Of a stretch of DNA of 64,000 bases, positions 19,350 to 31,529 are shown in pieces (positions within the stretch are counted from its first letter, which is position 1; every line of letters starts with the position of its first letter). The position numbers and the translations under genes are program-made. Below the pieces are notes generated by a model, which saw only the letters and a program-made list of their open reading frames with translations, was not told the origin of the DNA and searched no databases. This DNA comes from Manduca sexta (taxonomy: Eukaryota > Arthropoda > Insecta > Lepidoptera > Sphingidae), in assembly GCF_014839805.1 (NCBI RefSeq), contig NC_051138.1, forward strand, positions 15,218,020 through 15,282,019, in the 5' to 3' direction.

Positions 19350-22300
19350 TCTATACTATTATATAAAGCTGAAGAGTTTGTTTGTTTGTTTGTTTGTTTG
19401 AACGTGCTAATCTCAGGAACTACCAGTCCAAATTGAAAAATTCTTTTTGCGTTGGATAGTCCTTTGTTCGTGGAGTGCTATAGGCTATATATCATCACGC
19501 TGTACCCAATAGGAGCGGGGCAGTAATGGCTAATCTCAGGAACTACGGGTCCAAACTGAAAAATTCTTTTTGTGTTGGATAGCCCTTTGTTCGTGGAGTG
19601 CTATAGGCTATATCGAGGGTATAGTGCTAAAAGCCAATAAGTATGAAATTGTTACTTTCGAGATATTCAGTGTTTAAGTTTTAAGCACCAAAATATTTGA
19701 CATTCAAATAATATCGTCATAATAATTATTTTGTGCTAAAAGTCTATGTATCTAAGTAGTGTAATAACACATTTTTAAGTTTCTGGAGTAATCAATTTTA
19801 TCGTAAAAAAAATATAAGTTACAAAGGGTGCCGACTTATTGGGTTTTACCCCAAGAGAAATTAAACATTTATTTTAATTTGTCAATTAGTTTACTGTATG
19901 AAAGTCACAAAAAACAGGATAAATCACTTTTTATCACTAACAGACGTTGGTAGTTTGGTGTAGGTCTTTATCAATAGGAGTTTCTCGCACATATTCAACA
20001 AGTCCTTATTTGTTTTTAGGTGTATTAATTGGCATTTTACATACATTTCAAGTCTAACATTTTATTAAATTTTAATTCTTTCACTTTAGAACTAGTATTG
20101 ATTTCAATTATTTCTTATCTGTCTTTTTTCGTAATAGTCTTAGTCCTCTTCTTTCTAGCTTCTGTAAAAACGTTCTTCCACTCACTTACGCTACTTATTG
20201 TTTTATTTTTTAACGCTGTTTATTGGAAGCAGCATGCATGGAGTCCACCTCTATATGCATGTTGCTGCGCTTTAAGAATTTCTGTTTAATTATATTAAAT
20301 GACCAATGTTTTCAACAGAAGAACTGAAACGTACTGATTCTTGTTTGGTCCTTTACAGATATTGGTTTATTTCAGAACTCCCTGTTTTACCAATTAACTC
20401 ACTCCAACAGAGGCTTTGTTGGGTAATTTGATTCATATATCGTAAAATTGTACGACACTAATTTTTCCATGTAGTATACCTATAATGTACCTTCTCCTCC
20501 ATTTGTTATGAGCAACCCCGCTTGCAAATCCATAGTATAGACATAAAAGAGTCTTCTGTATTTAAGTGCGAATTTTATTTGCATCTTTCGCTGCATGACA
20601 TTTATTTTTCGATTTAAATGGTTTTCGTATTTTTTTTAAAAAGATCTTTCCACTTGGATTTTTCATATTTTGGACAAATGTTACATATTTATTAAGCCTT
20701 TTTATTAATGAAAAAAAAACTTAATTTATATTTATCATTAAATATGTTACGATATTGATGATTGCTGAAACTACTACTTTTCATTAATCTGAAAATTTCC
20801 TGTTATAATCAACACATGTTATTTATAGATTTAACGCCAGGGGCCTATTACTTTTTTTACTATCTTTACTACAGTATTGGGATTCAATTACAGGAAAAGA
20901 TCCTATGAGTTGTTGGACAAATCCAACATATTTAGATTTTAGAGCTCGTTTTCTTAGGTGGTTCTTTGTTGCCGCATTGATCGTCACTATTGAAAACTCC
21001 GAACGAATCCGCTTAATCTGCTATTTGATATCTACACTAACATTAAGGTCGCTTAAAAAATACTAGGACGACTTGGAAATGTGTTATTGAAAAAGTATTT
21101 CATGCTAACTGTACGATCCTTATAATTGGATTTTTTTTTGTAATTTTAATTTGATTTAATTTGTAATTATCTAATTGAGAAGCTTATTAGATAATTAAAA
21201 ATTAAATCATAACGATCTCTTATTAGAAGTAACTTTGTATATACGAAAAAGTACTCACAAAATGAGCGTACGCCTGATATCAGCGTCTAAATGCAAGCTA
21301 ATTGCACAAATTTCCTTCCTCGATCACCCATCGTAGTGCTTAACATAAATAATTAGCACTAAATTGAGAACAATTAAAAACAAAACTCGCGGGCTATTGT
21401 CAACAACTGTCAACAATAACGCTAAAAATTTGATTGATTGGGTTCTTCCTTAAACATAATTTGAAGAAAGTTAGTTAACAAGGTAAACAAATACCATATA
21501 ACTCAACATAACTTATATCTTTTCAAATAAAATCGAAAAATGAGACCCAAAAAACACATTTATTTTGTTTTAAACCTTTGGTTTAGTTTGTTTTCAGATA
21601 TAGGTAATTAAAGGTAAAACCCGTTAAATACTAAATAATGGATTTTACCTTTATGTCGTTGGTAATTTAAGTGGTAATCATTGAACACTCAAAACAAATA
21701 AATAGCTATAACTGCTTTAAGCGTAAATTAAAAATATTATTTATCTAGTTAACTCACTTTATGGTGTTTTAGTTTATCATTAATGTCGCAAAGTGGCCAC
21801 TTTATTGGGTTATTACATTAAGTAATTCGCTTTATACTGTGAATTCCGCTTATTGGATTAGACCAATAGAAAGAGCGTCAAAAACTCATTAAGATAGACC
21901 AATAAAACGATTTTTGATTTTTTGGCACTTATTGGGTTTTAGCACTATACCCTCGATATATCATCACGCTATGACCAATAGGAGCGGAGCAGTAATGACT
22001 AATCTCAGGAACTACCGGTTCGAACTGAAAAAATCTTTTTGTGTTGGATAGCTCTTTATTAGTGTAGTGCTATAGGCTATATATCATCACGCTATGACCA
22101 ATCGGAGCGGAGCAGTAATGAAACATGTTGCAAAAACGGGAAAAAATTATTAGTTTTGAGAGCTTCCGTTGCGTGCGCTGCGTAAACGGTTAAAGTTATG
22201 CAACAATGATGTATGACGGGATTATTCCTCTTAAAAAGTTCTAAAAAATATATTATAAAACAAACTCCCCCGCTGCATCTGTCTGTCTGAACGTGTTAAA

Positions 22301-22440
22301 CTCAAAAACTACCCAACGTATTAAGATGAAATTTGGTATGGAGACAGTTTGAGAGGCTCACGGGAAACTACAACTTTTATAACGGAAAACTTTAGCCTGA
22401 AAAACTTTATAACGCGGGCGGAGCCGCGGGCAAAAGCTAG
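19350..22440 (+). mobile_element. Non-autonomous Helitron (interrupted by a TA element)
   Basis: It starts TCTATACTATTATATAAAGC after an A and ends in the hairpin CGCGG-GCGGAG-CCGCG followed by GGCAAAAGCTAG before a T, the standard Helitron 5'-TC...CTAG-3' layout inserted between A and T. A (TTTG)n run lies near the start. The interior carries 123-bp tandem units as in the copy at 29137-30124. An unrelated 2.3-kb element sits inside (19613-21956). No Rep/helicase frame is present. Confidence 0.75.
19613..21956. mobile_element. Tc1/mariner-like non-autonomous or decayed DNA transposon, 2,344 bp
   Basis: The termini are inverted: TCGAGGGTATAGTGCTAAAA at the left matches the reverse complement of the right end, extending about 30 bp with one mismatch. 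The flanks are TA on both sides (19611-19612 and 21957-21958). Removing the element and one TA restores the Helitron sequence GGCTATATATCATCACG exactly as at 19480-19496. Subterminal copies of CTTATTGGGTTTTA occur at both ends. The longest open frame (20029-20289, 86 codons, hydrophobic) does not read as a transposase. Confidence 0.75.
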
Positions 22441-22934
22441 TATTACAATAAAATAGTATTATATTACAATCATCGAGTAAGCTAGCTACCACATTATTTT
22501 ATGGAGGGCCCGACAAAGTGGCCTCACTGGACCTAGTAAGTGTAAAAATGCTCATACACACGCCGACCGGCAAAATAAACATCCCCGACCGATCGACACA
22601 GTTATACCGGCCTGCTTAATTGCTTCTTTACGGTCCGCTTCTTCATTTATACATTTATACACTGTTAATCTCACGGTAATCTCCGAAAAGAATAATGCCG
22701 GGCATATGGCAGGTCACATGTAATAAAGGTCTACTGGGATGCTGCGTGCATCAATCAACGGCTTAACTTGCGAGGTTAATACGAGTGACTTATGAAGACA
22801 GTATGAAAGGTTTCCTTTTTAATTATTTGTTTAGGGATCACAAATGAAGGATGAACATCACTCATATAAATAGCCAAAGAAATTAAAAACTTCAAATTGC
22901 CTATCTTGTGTCCTTATTAAAAATACTTCACAAA

Positions 22935-23261
22935 TAATAATATAATATCAGCCCTGTATAATATACTGTCTCACTGTTGGGCACGGGCCTTGTCTACTAC
23001 TGAGAGGGATGAGGCTTTAGTCCACCACGCTGGCCTAGTGCGGATTGGTAGACTTCACACACCACCGAAAATTCCTAATAGAGAATTTCTCAGGTATGCA
23101 GGTTTCCTCACAATGTTTACCTTCACCGTTAAAGCAAGCGATAATTGACAAAGAATACACACATATTTTTTTTGAAAAGTCAGAGGTGTGTTCCCTTGGG
23201 ATTTGCACCTGCGGACATTCGTCTCGGCAGTCCATTCCACAACCAACTAGGCTATCACCGC
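22935..23261 (-). mobile_element. SINE-A copy, nearly full length
   Basis: The reverse complement runs from the tRNA-like head (AGCGGTGATAGCCTAGTTGG, A-box-like) through a B-box-like GGTGCAAATCC to the (ATT)n-type tail at 22935. The overlapping open frames on both strands here are by-products of the SINE. Confidence 0.85.
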
Positions 23262-23599
23262 TTTTTCGCTTTTCCGAACTGATAGTAGAGGATATATTGA
23301 CGAAATCGAAATAATGTATAACGTTTTACTGATTCAAAATAAAATACTTCATTTGATTTTAATATTATATTTATTGCAAAACAAGCTATTGTATATCTCA
23401 GGACATAATATAACCAACAATCATAATGCTAAAGAAAGCAATGGAGGGTGGAAATAATGTGACTTTTTATTAGTTAGCATAAAAAGTTGGTTTTATTGAT
23501 TTTGAACAAACAAGATAGTGTCACGCCTTATTAACCAACTGAAAAAGGGAGGTTCTCAATTCCATTCGAATATCGATATGGAAATATAATCGTTATCAT

Positions 23600-24035
23600 T
23601 GGCGAAGTGTCGATATAGCCCGATTCCTACCGGCTTCCCTTTCGTAACTTGTGTAAAATTTAATTATCATTAGAACGATTTACACACCGCATTGGGCCTA
23701 TGGGCCTTATCAGAAGGATGAATGTCACCCAAAGGGCAACGGAGAGCGCTATGGCGACCACGAACCGGAAGACGCAGCGTAGGCAGACCCCCACGAGATG
23801 GACCGACGACCTGGTGAGGGCGGTCGGAATCCGATGGATAAGGGCAGCCCAGAAACGGTCCCTATGGCGCTCAATGGCGGAGGTCTGTGTCCAGCAGTGG
23901 ACAATACCCGGCTGAAATAATTATGATGGTGATAGACCGCATTTATGCATATTAGTATGTATATTACTTTGTGTCGGTTTACCTTTCGAAAAATTTCACC
24001 CTTCGTCACTGCAAGCCGACATAATTTTATAAGTC
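23600..24035. mobile_element. MITE with hAT-like ends, interrupted by an RTE insertion
   Basis: It begins CATTGGCGAAGTGTCGATAT and ends CACCCTTCGTCACTGC, imperfect inverted termini of a CAGTGGCGAAGGGTG type. The interior segment ATAATTATCATTAGAACGATT-like is shared with 40417-40585 and, reversed, with 60083-60232. The hAT assignment rests only on the CAGTGGCG-like ends. Confidence 0.5.
23694..23935 (+). mobile_element. 5'-truncated RTE-type LINE insertion (end of reverse-transcriptase ORF)
   Basis: The translated 3' end contains TRWTDDLVRAVGIRWIRAAQ and ends VQQWTIPG, the typical C-terminus of RTE/BovB-like LINE polyproteins, followed by a short tail with ATGATGGTGAT. It is flanked by an 8-bp target duplication ACCGCATT (23686-23693 and 23936-23943). 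It is a dead-on-arrival copy of about 240 bp. Confidence 0.85.
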
Positions 24036-24040
24036 GCAAA

Positions 24041-24675
24041 ACTTGATTCGTCGACATTTAGACTACACTGACTTTTCTTGTAGCTGCGCCCGCGTGATAA
24101 AGGTTTCCGGGATAATAGTCCCGCTTTATATTTTCCCGGGATAAGATGAAGCCTATATTTAGACCTCTAGCAATACTTTGGTAATATTTCATTTAATTCA
24201 ATGCAGTAGTTTTTGAGTTTTGTGTGTACAAACATACAAACAGATAGACAAAAAATCTAAAAAAGTTATTTGGCTTCCGTTACTCTAATAAAGACCTTAC
24301 ATATTAGTTTGATGATATCTATAATGTACAGACAGACCCACTGCAATTTTATTATACTAAATTTAAAGATTATTATTACTATTTCTCTCCATACGTACAC
24401 AAGAAATATATTGTTATGTAACAGGCCGGCTTAAACCGAAATATGAGCGTAAAAAACTACAAAAAAATCTAAAAACCGTTTTAAAAACATTGTGTTTACC
24501 CAGACTTTGGATAACAGCAATTTACGGAAAATATATACAGCCCGAACAACATTTCGGCCTAGGTAATACCCAGGGCTAAGTTTACGGCCTATATTTGAGA
24601 CTTTACGTGACATTTACTACTACTACTGAGATTATGTTTTGAAACCTTAGTTATATAAAACAATTTTTTTTGATT
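24041..24675. other. Intergenic with Helitron-like debris
   Basis: A GC-rich CTGCGCCCGCGTGATAAAGG segment at about 24086-24105 resembles a degraded Helitron end. The remainder is AT-rich and shows no gene. Confidence 0.4.
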
Positions 24676-24975
24676 CTTTAAATGACGAGTCGAGCTTGCC
24701 GTTCGCCTGATGGTAAGCAATACGATGCCCATAAACAGTAAAAACATCATCCAACACCTTGAATTACAAAGTATTGTTTAGTATTCCACTGCGCTCGCCA
24801 TATTGAGACAATATGTTAAGTCTTATTATTTCCAGTAGACTGGCTACAATGTCCTTCAAACCGGAACAAAACAGTGACTACACACTGCTGCTTGAAGGCA
24901 GAAATAGACATTGCGGTGGTACCTAAGAATGCGGACTCAAATATGAGAGACCTATCAGTTTTCACCTACAATAAA
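24676..24975 (+). repeat. Interspersed repeat family D
   Basis: It starts ATTCTTTAAATGACGAG and continues with GCCTGATGGTAAGCAATACG, an ATCCAACACCTTGAATTACA segment, CACTGCGCTCGCCAT and a TATGAGAGACCTATCA end. Three further copies are at 2123-2278 (reverse), 43915-44235 and 63608-63905, and a partial reverse copy is at 37540-37690. Confidence 0.7.
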
Positions 24976-25124
24976 AATGAGATAGGCTAAGGTATGCTGG
25001 TCTTTTTCCACAGGAATTAGAATACAAACAATATATGTGTTCCACTTCGAAATACTTGTCCAAAATTCATGTAAATTATTTGGCAATTATTAGACTTAAA
25101 TGTGGTGGGATAACAGCCTCTTTG

Positions 25125-25275
25125 TTAACCGACTTCAAAAAACAGGAGGAGGTTATATTGTTTACCTGACAGCAAAAAGTTCTGAGATTATATAGAGCGA
25201 ACATCGGTAAGATTGCCATACAAACATTTTGCGCTCATGCGATGGTTACTCAATCTACGTATAGCAAAACAGTGT
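25125..25275 (+). repeat. Interspersed repeat family F
   Basis: It carries ACCGACTTCAAAAAACAGGA and TTTTGCGCTCATGCGATGGT. The second half recurs at 42050-42140. Confidence 0.6.
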
Positions 25276-26447
25276 AAAATTACATTACACACATTTTAAA
25301 TCACAATTCAGAAACAAGACTAAAATTGATATGTATCATGATTTTTATCAAACGAGCTTGTTGCGCGTTTAGCTATTCAGCTAGAAAAAATATAAAGCAA
25401 CGTTCCATTATTCCAAATTTAATAACGTTTAGAATATAAATGAGCATAAAAAAATTACTATCATAGTACATTTGTACTATAAAAATACTTAATTTAAAAT
25501 TATAAAAAATAATAACCCATAAACTCGGCACACGTAAACACACATTTATAACTGAATTTTCCGTAAAAAATCATAATAAGACCTATTCTACTGTCCATCC
25601 TTTCGTTTATTAGTAATAGCGTGATTATATACATAACAGACGTCTCATTAAAATAAACTACTTGAATAATCTTCAATAGCGTGTAAAAACCGTAAAGCTT
25701 TAATTAAATACGTGGCCAACCGCCATTTTTAACCTGTGCACACTTTTCCAGTCTTGGATTAAGAACCTCGTTCGGTCAGTTAAAATGCAACCCCAACTCG
25801 TTGAGTCAAGGTTCAAATTGGAATGGAGCGAGGTTCTTGTAATAAAACAAGTCCCGAGCACGAGAACACTCGTGCTGTGGTAAGAGGCAGCCGACATTGA
25901 AAAGAGGCCCTAGGGCAGCGGCTTCCAAACTTTTTCGGCGCCCTTATTCAACCGGGCTTCTAAATCACTCTATTATGTTTAAACAATAGATTTGTAAGCC
26001 TGTATTTTTCATTAATTAAGTTTAAATGAGCAGTATTAATTCGAAATTTGAATTTGAAAATGGAATACATTTTGTATTTTTATCAAAGCCGTTATTTTTT
26101 TATGAGGAAAACTTTGAGAGCCAGTAATATTGAAGTGTGCTTTATGTGAGTCATCGGTTTTTGTGTCAAACCAGCTGATCTTGAAACTGGAGGGTCATTG
26201 GAGATAAAAGGTAACCTTGGTAGGCCGCCGGTATTGATGGAAAATCGAATAATACTGGAGTGTGTTTGAGAGTCTTGAGGAAATCTCTTACAGATTTCAT
26301 CATGTCCCTTTCGTTTTTGATTTAATATTATACAAAATTAAATTAATCTTTGAAATATCATCAGCTATATTAAAAGGTAAAGCATTTCAAGTGACAGTAA
26401 TATCCGCAGTATTACTTGTCAGTTCCACTGTGATGGTAATGTTACTA
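25276..26447. other. Intergenic, no gene seen
   Basis: The 65-codon minus-strand frame at 25700-25897 has no recognisable domain or splice context. No repeat of the main families was noticed. Confidence 0.4.
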
Positions 26448-26692
26448 TCTTACTAATATTATAAATGAGAAAGCGTATATAATTTTTGGATGTTTGTGAG
26501 AAGTAAATGCAGAAATGACTGAACAGTACTGAAGAACTGTAGAAGATGTCCTGGATTAACACATAGGCTATTTTTATCCCAGTAGCTCATATGGGAAATA
26601 ATTTGTTTTTTTTTTTTAAATAGCATTGTCGTACCGTTTTTAAGCGCCTTTCGTAGCAGATAAGCTTCTACGCGAGCAAAGCCGCAAGCTAT
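26448..26692 (+). mobile_element. Helitron-like fragment
   Basis: It begins TCTTACTAATATTATAAATG and ends with CGAGCAAAGCCGCAAGCTA, a mutated version of the hairpin and CTAG end. Confidence 0.45.
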
Positions 26693-27403
26693 TATTTGTA
26701 AATAATAATACAAGGAAACAACCGTAACTCACTGCTTTACCGTTTCTGATATCAGTGAAATAACCGAAATAATCATAAAACTTTATGAAAATGAACACGA
26801 ATTAGAACGGCCTTGTACACAATCCTCATTCAGTATTCTAAAAGATCGGCATTACCCTTACTCCACCATACAATCACACAATATTTTTTTACTATCAGTA
26901 ATTAAGCCAATGTAACCGTTTGCGAACATCTTCTCTATTAAAAAAATAGCTCAAGTATTTTACATCATTGCAACTAAGATAGCAAAATCCTTTGTAGTAA
27001 TAACATGAAATTTTAAAAGCATACGTCATTGCTAGATACCCAAACCCATTAGCAAAACAAAGGCTAAGCATCAGGCTAAACTGATTTCAAATTAAAACTT
27101 TTCGCGGGTTACCGTCGATGTAAAAGGATATAATTAACGAATAATAACTGAGTTAATGGAAAACTTGGAACTTGGCGAATACTTCGCGTTATTTTAAACT
27201 TAATTACGTAATTGATTATTTGGATATTTTTTTCAAATGAGCATCACTTTAGGTTGTTTATTTATTTTCGATAATGCTGTTTTTTGGAAGGGCTTTGTAT
27301 AAAGCGTGTCTAGTTTGCCTTTCCCGTTTGTTTTATACCTTAAAAATTCTCATAATATAAGTACTATAACGAATATCTAAATAAATAATAAAAATTAATG
27401 TAG
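26693..27403. other. Intergenic, no gene seen
   Basis: AT-rich; nothing supported. Confidence 0.4.
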
Positions 27404-27640
27404 TACCTCGACGGGGAAGTATTACGGTACAACTGCAGTGCTGAGATCTTGGGTTCAATCCCCGGTGGGGTAAAGTGATATTATGTTTTACTGCTCAGTA
27501 TCAGCCCGGAGTCTGGAATTTGTGCCCGATAAGTTGAAAGGCTCGCCTCGTATCATGTGGCTGAATATACATGATGGAAAGTGAATGCACTAGTTACACC
27601 TCTGCCTAACCCTTCGGTAATAAAAGGATGTGTGTATGAT
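27404..27640 (+). mobile_element. SINE-B copy (second tRNA-derived family)
   Basis: The head contains TACGGTACAACTGCAGTGCT and a B-box-like GGGTTCAATCCC. The body contains CAGTATCAGCCCGGAGTCTG and the end CTGCCTAACCCTTCGG. Relatives are at 41403-41525, 42795-42945 and 46345-46585, with tail fragments near 33395-33465 and 54480-54595 and, reversed, at 47263-47330. Confidence 0.75.
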
Positions 27641-29092
27641 ATGTAAGCCTACCTAGAAATATATTTTACCGATAAATTCCTTGATTGATTACCCGTAATA
27701 AAAATAATAAGTAATCTGAACAATAAACACATTATCCATATAAACTCATAGAAAAACATTTAACAATCGCAAACTTGAATTAATTACCGAAAACTTTTAT
27801 GTTATCGTAAAAATCGGTGCAAAAAAGGATTCGACCTTTTTGCTTTCTCTGACGTTTTCAACGACATACACCACTCAACATCAAGGACTACATCAAAGAA
27901 ACCTTTAACCTAGCTCGGGAGTAGACGCCCACTCGGCAAAGGCACGGTTTGCTTTCCGGCATTTTCATATCGAAATTTCGTTGGTGGTCAAAAGGACATG
28001 TCAGCTTTTTGTATGGGCGCTGGTTCATTATTTCGAACAAATTCCATCCAAACTGAAATGGGATAATAAAGTGGCAGAAATATGGAGCCTATCAAACATT
28101 ATCTGGTCGCCACTCATCATCAACAGTCATACCCGAAAAAAAAACAGGTAAATAAAATACTTTATTTATCTCGTAGGCGAACAAAGTTACACTTCGATAC
28201 GTCAAAACAATTTATACGAATATTTATTATTATTTCGAAACATCAATTAAAATTACTTATATAACTATGGACATAGACATTTTAAACAATACGATAACAT
28301 CTAGTTAACGCAAAAACACTTCAAAGACAAAATCAATTAACCTTTGAAAATCCTTTCTATTTACAATATTTTTAATTAGTTCGTGTTCAAGGCACATTGC
28401 TGAAAGTGACACTTAACGAAGGGTCCTTCGTTCGCACTTTAATAAACATTAATTAACAAAAATAATAAAGTCTATATTCGATCAATTGATAACGTAAAAT
28501 TGGAGGCTCTAAGATATTATTTTGTGATAGGGTTGTTTTTGTATAGCTTTATCAAGCATATTCGTTAAAGTGCAGGATAACATACTTTTAGTCTACTCTT
28601 ATAAAGTAGCCTAGTGGACACGGAGATATTCCTGTAAGCGAAATTATTTTCCTTAATGGAATTTCTACACCCGAAATTACTTTTTTAATTAGTAAGTAAC
28701 TATCCAATGATAGTAATATAGGTCATACAAATAAATAAGAGAAAACATAGAAATTGTTTTAAAAAATGCTCAGCGATCAATTATCAAATTTAAGTAAAAT
28801 TAAAAATGCTGCATTATCCCAACTTCACACCTCTACGCACTATGTTAAAACAGTGATTTGATTACATGAAACATATATTGATTTGTGAGGCCCTGAAGAA
28901 CAATATATAAATAAGTCCCATTTTGCGAAATACAAACTGCAATGAAGGCCAAATGGAAGGTCAAAGAGAGCGGTAACATTTTATTTAGACCCTGCTATGT
29001 TCCTGACTTCGCAGTCTGGGGCGAATTGAGACGAAGACACGCAAAGTAAATAAACTTTAGGCGTCTATACACATTTGTAGTCAGTGATTTAG
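27641..29092. other. Intergenic, no gene seen
   Basis: AT-rich. The short open frame at 28082-28264 has no recognisable features. Confidence 0.4.
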
Positions 29093-29136
29093 AATAGGCT
29101 ACCGGACTCATTTTTGTTTTTAGCAATTATCAAATA

Positions 29137-30124
29137 CTAGCTTTTGCCCGCGGCTCCGCCCGCGTTATACAGTTTTTCAGGCTAAAGTTTTCCGTTATAA
29201 AAGTAGTAGTTTCCCGGAAGCCTCTCAAACTGTCTCCATACCAAATTTCATCTTAATACGTTGGGTAGTTTTTGAGTTTAACACGTTCAGGCAGACAGAT
29301 GCAGCGGGGGACTTTGTTTTATAATATATTTTTTAGAACTTTTTAAGAGGAATAATCCCGTCATACGTCATTGTTGCATAACTTTAACCGTTTACGCAGC
29401 GCACGCAACGGAAGCTCTCAAAACTAATAATTTTTCCCCGTTTTTGCAACATGTTTCATTACTGCTCCGCTCCGATTGGTCATAGCGTGATGATATATAG
29501 CCTATAGCACTCCAGGAACAAAGGGCTATACAACACAAAAAGATTTTTTCAGTTCAAAAACGGTAGTTCCTGAGATTAGCCATTACTGCTCCGCTCCTAT
29601 TAGTCATAGCGTGATGATATATAGCCTATAGCACTCCAGGAACAAAGTGCTATCCAACACAAAAATATTTTTTTCAGATCGATCTGATAGTTCCTGAGAT
29701 TAGCCATTACTGCTCCGCTCCTATTGGTCATAGCGTGATGATATATAGCCTATAGCACTACACTAATAAAGAGCTATCCAACACAAAAATATTTTTTCTG
29801 TTCGAACCGGTAGTTCCTGAGATTAGTCATTACTGCTCCGCTCCTATTGGTCATAGCGTGATGATATATAGCCTATAGCACTCCACGAATAAAGGGCTAT
29901 CCAACACAAAAAGAATTTTTCAGTTTGGACCGGTAGTTCCTGAGATTAGCCATTACTGCCCCGCTCCTATTGGGTATAGCGTGGTGATATATAGCCTATA
30001 GCACTCTACGAACAAAGGGCTATCCAACGCAAAAAGAATTTTTCAATTTGGACTGGTAGTTCCTGAGATTAGCGCGTTCAAACAAACAAACAAACAAACT
30101 CTCAGCTTTATATAATAGTATAGA
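29137..30124 (-). mobile_element. Non-autonomous Helitron with precise empty site
   Basis: Read on the minus strand, TCTATACTATTATATAAAGC begins at 30124 and the CGCGG/CCGCG hairpin plus CTAG ends at 29137. The host base A precedes TC and T follows CTAG, with no target duplication. The MITE G copy at 41015-41402 shows the uninterrupted target, in which ATCAAATA continues directly into TTTATATAAT. Length 988 bp, no coding capacity. Confidence 0.88.
29461..30075 (-). repeat. Five tandem 123-bp units inside the Helitron
   Basis: Units start near 29461, 29585, 29708, 29831 and 29954, with a period of 123-124 bp. Each contains ACTGCTCCGCTCC, a GATGATATATAGCCTATAGC segment, CTATCCAACACAAAAA and GTAGTTCCTGAGATTAG. 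The same unit appears in the Helitron at 19350-22440. Confidence 0.85.
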
Positions 30125-30624
30125 TTTACATAATATAAATTATAACACAGAAGAAATTATTAAAATCCAGTGAAAAATCAACAAGTTATATAAGTCTTTG
30201 AATTTCGGTGGAAGGGGTAATTTATAAGAAACAGAAAAGAGACGAACTACCCACATATTACGTTATCGGGAATTACAACGCGTGCGAAAGAAAGCGATGA
30301 AGCAATATCCCCACATCGCGCCCACTTCTGCACATTACAATATTTTAAATATGAATTACTCGCTCATTTTTCGACCAATTTGTATGCTGTTTTCGCAGGC
30401 ACTTCGGCGAAAACAGCTTCTTTATCATATTAAAAGCCATTACAAAATCAAGCATAGGCCGGTCCCCTATTGCTCGATGACCCACTTGGCCGGAATGGGC
30501 TGTCAAGAAGAAGGTTCAAAACCCAAGGCACATTTATCTAACTTATGTATTATTAATTAATTAACTTACGCTTTAATAGTGAAGGAAACAAGCATACCTA
30601 AGCACTCTACAAAAACATTCAAAA

Positions 30625-30735
30625 GTATAAAGTCTGCCAATCCGCACGAGGTCAGCGTGGTTGACTATGGCCTCAAAACTTTATATTGTAGAAGAGGCCC
30701 GTACCCAGCAATGGGTACATAGTCAAGATGGGACG
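30625..30735 (+). mobile_element. SINE-A tail fragment
   Basis: It matches the last third of the SINE-A consensus (CTGCCAATCCGCACGAGG, AGAGGCCCGTACCCAGCA). Confidence 0.6.
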
Positions 30736-30751
30736 GTATGTTCAAGTTCAA

Positions 30752-30807
30752 GTCATCATTGTAATAATACATTAATCTGTCTCATAATGTATTATTACAA
30801 TGATGAC
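30752..30807. repeat. Perfect 23-bp hairpin
   Basis: The arm at 30752-30774 (beginning GTCATCATTGTAATAATACA) and its exact reverse complement at 30785-30807 are separated by a 10-base loop. It lies 17 bases past a SINE-A fragment. Confidence 0.8.
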
Positions 30808-30811
30808 GGTA

Positions 30812-31380
30812 ATACTTATTTACAAAATACAACGTGACCTAATTTTTTACTATAAACGTATGGGCTGTGATTGTGTGCTGTGATTTTTAATAAGCAGGGG
30901 GCTCATCTGTGAATAGAAATTTATAAATGTGGAACAGACAGACAAAATATCCGTCAATTACATCGCCCAGCCAATAAAACTTATTAACTAATAGTGACGT
31001 TATTGAATGTAACATACGTCACAATTTGTCTTTTCATGAACTAAGACACGAAAACCTCAAAGCGTTAACATAAATTGGCAATCAAAAGCAGAAGTAACAA
31101 AGATGTCAGCGAAATTTTTGTCAAAGTTTCCCAAGTACCAATTTGGGTTGTTTTAGGAATGGACAAAAGGTCCCTAATGGAGAGATTTGGCTAAACTCTG
31201 AAGGCACTACGCGAACTTTTATAATTTTGGAATCTCTGATGGTCATTAGCTAACAATAGAAAACTTAGGCGAATTTGGTACTCGATTTATAACTATACTA
31301 CTTACTGCTGGAAGGTATGAATACCTCTTAGCGAAATTTTGACCCCATTGACCAATCTCAACGGAAATCAACCAAGTACG
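30812..31380. other. Intergenic, no gene seen
   Basis: No coding region or known repeat recognised. Confidence 0.4.
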
Positions 31381-31500
31381 CAGGAGATATTATAGTGCAC
31401 AAGTGTGTGCGCAATACACAGGTGCACTCTGTGTTCCTTCACCCTCATGGTCCGGTGAGACGGCAATCCATCACGACTGGAGGGAGATGAAGCGCAAAAC
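31381..31500 (+). repeat. Interspersed repeat family C
   Basis: It carries GTGCACAAGTGTGTGCGCAA and TACACAGGTGCACTCTGTGT, then CGGCAATCC. The same order is found at 37758-37870. Confidence 0.65.
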
Positions 31501-31529
31501 TAACTGCTTTACGCGCTTTCTCATGTTTT

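Larger units (their letters stand above)
29093..30471. mobile_element. MITE G, interrupted by a Helitron
   Basis: Terminal inverted repeats of the type AATAGG--ACCGG lie at 29093 and 30471. An uninterrupted copy in reverse orientation lies at 41015-41402 (388 bp). This copy is split by the Helitron at 29137-30124. Short open frames (such as 30282-30560) are by-products of the MITE. Confidence 0.75.

Noticed and set aside
20029..20289. 86-codon hydrophobic open frame
   Set aside because: It lies in the TA element, consists largely of T-rich codons, and has no transposase or membrane-protein signature beyond composition.
23035..23314. Three overlapping open frames
   Set aside because: All lie in a SINE-A copy, and similar frames recur in other copies.
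30282..30560. 92-codon open frame
   Set aside because: It covers the right part of MITE G and has no recognisable domain.
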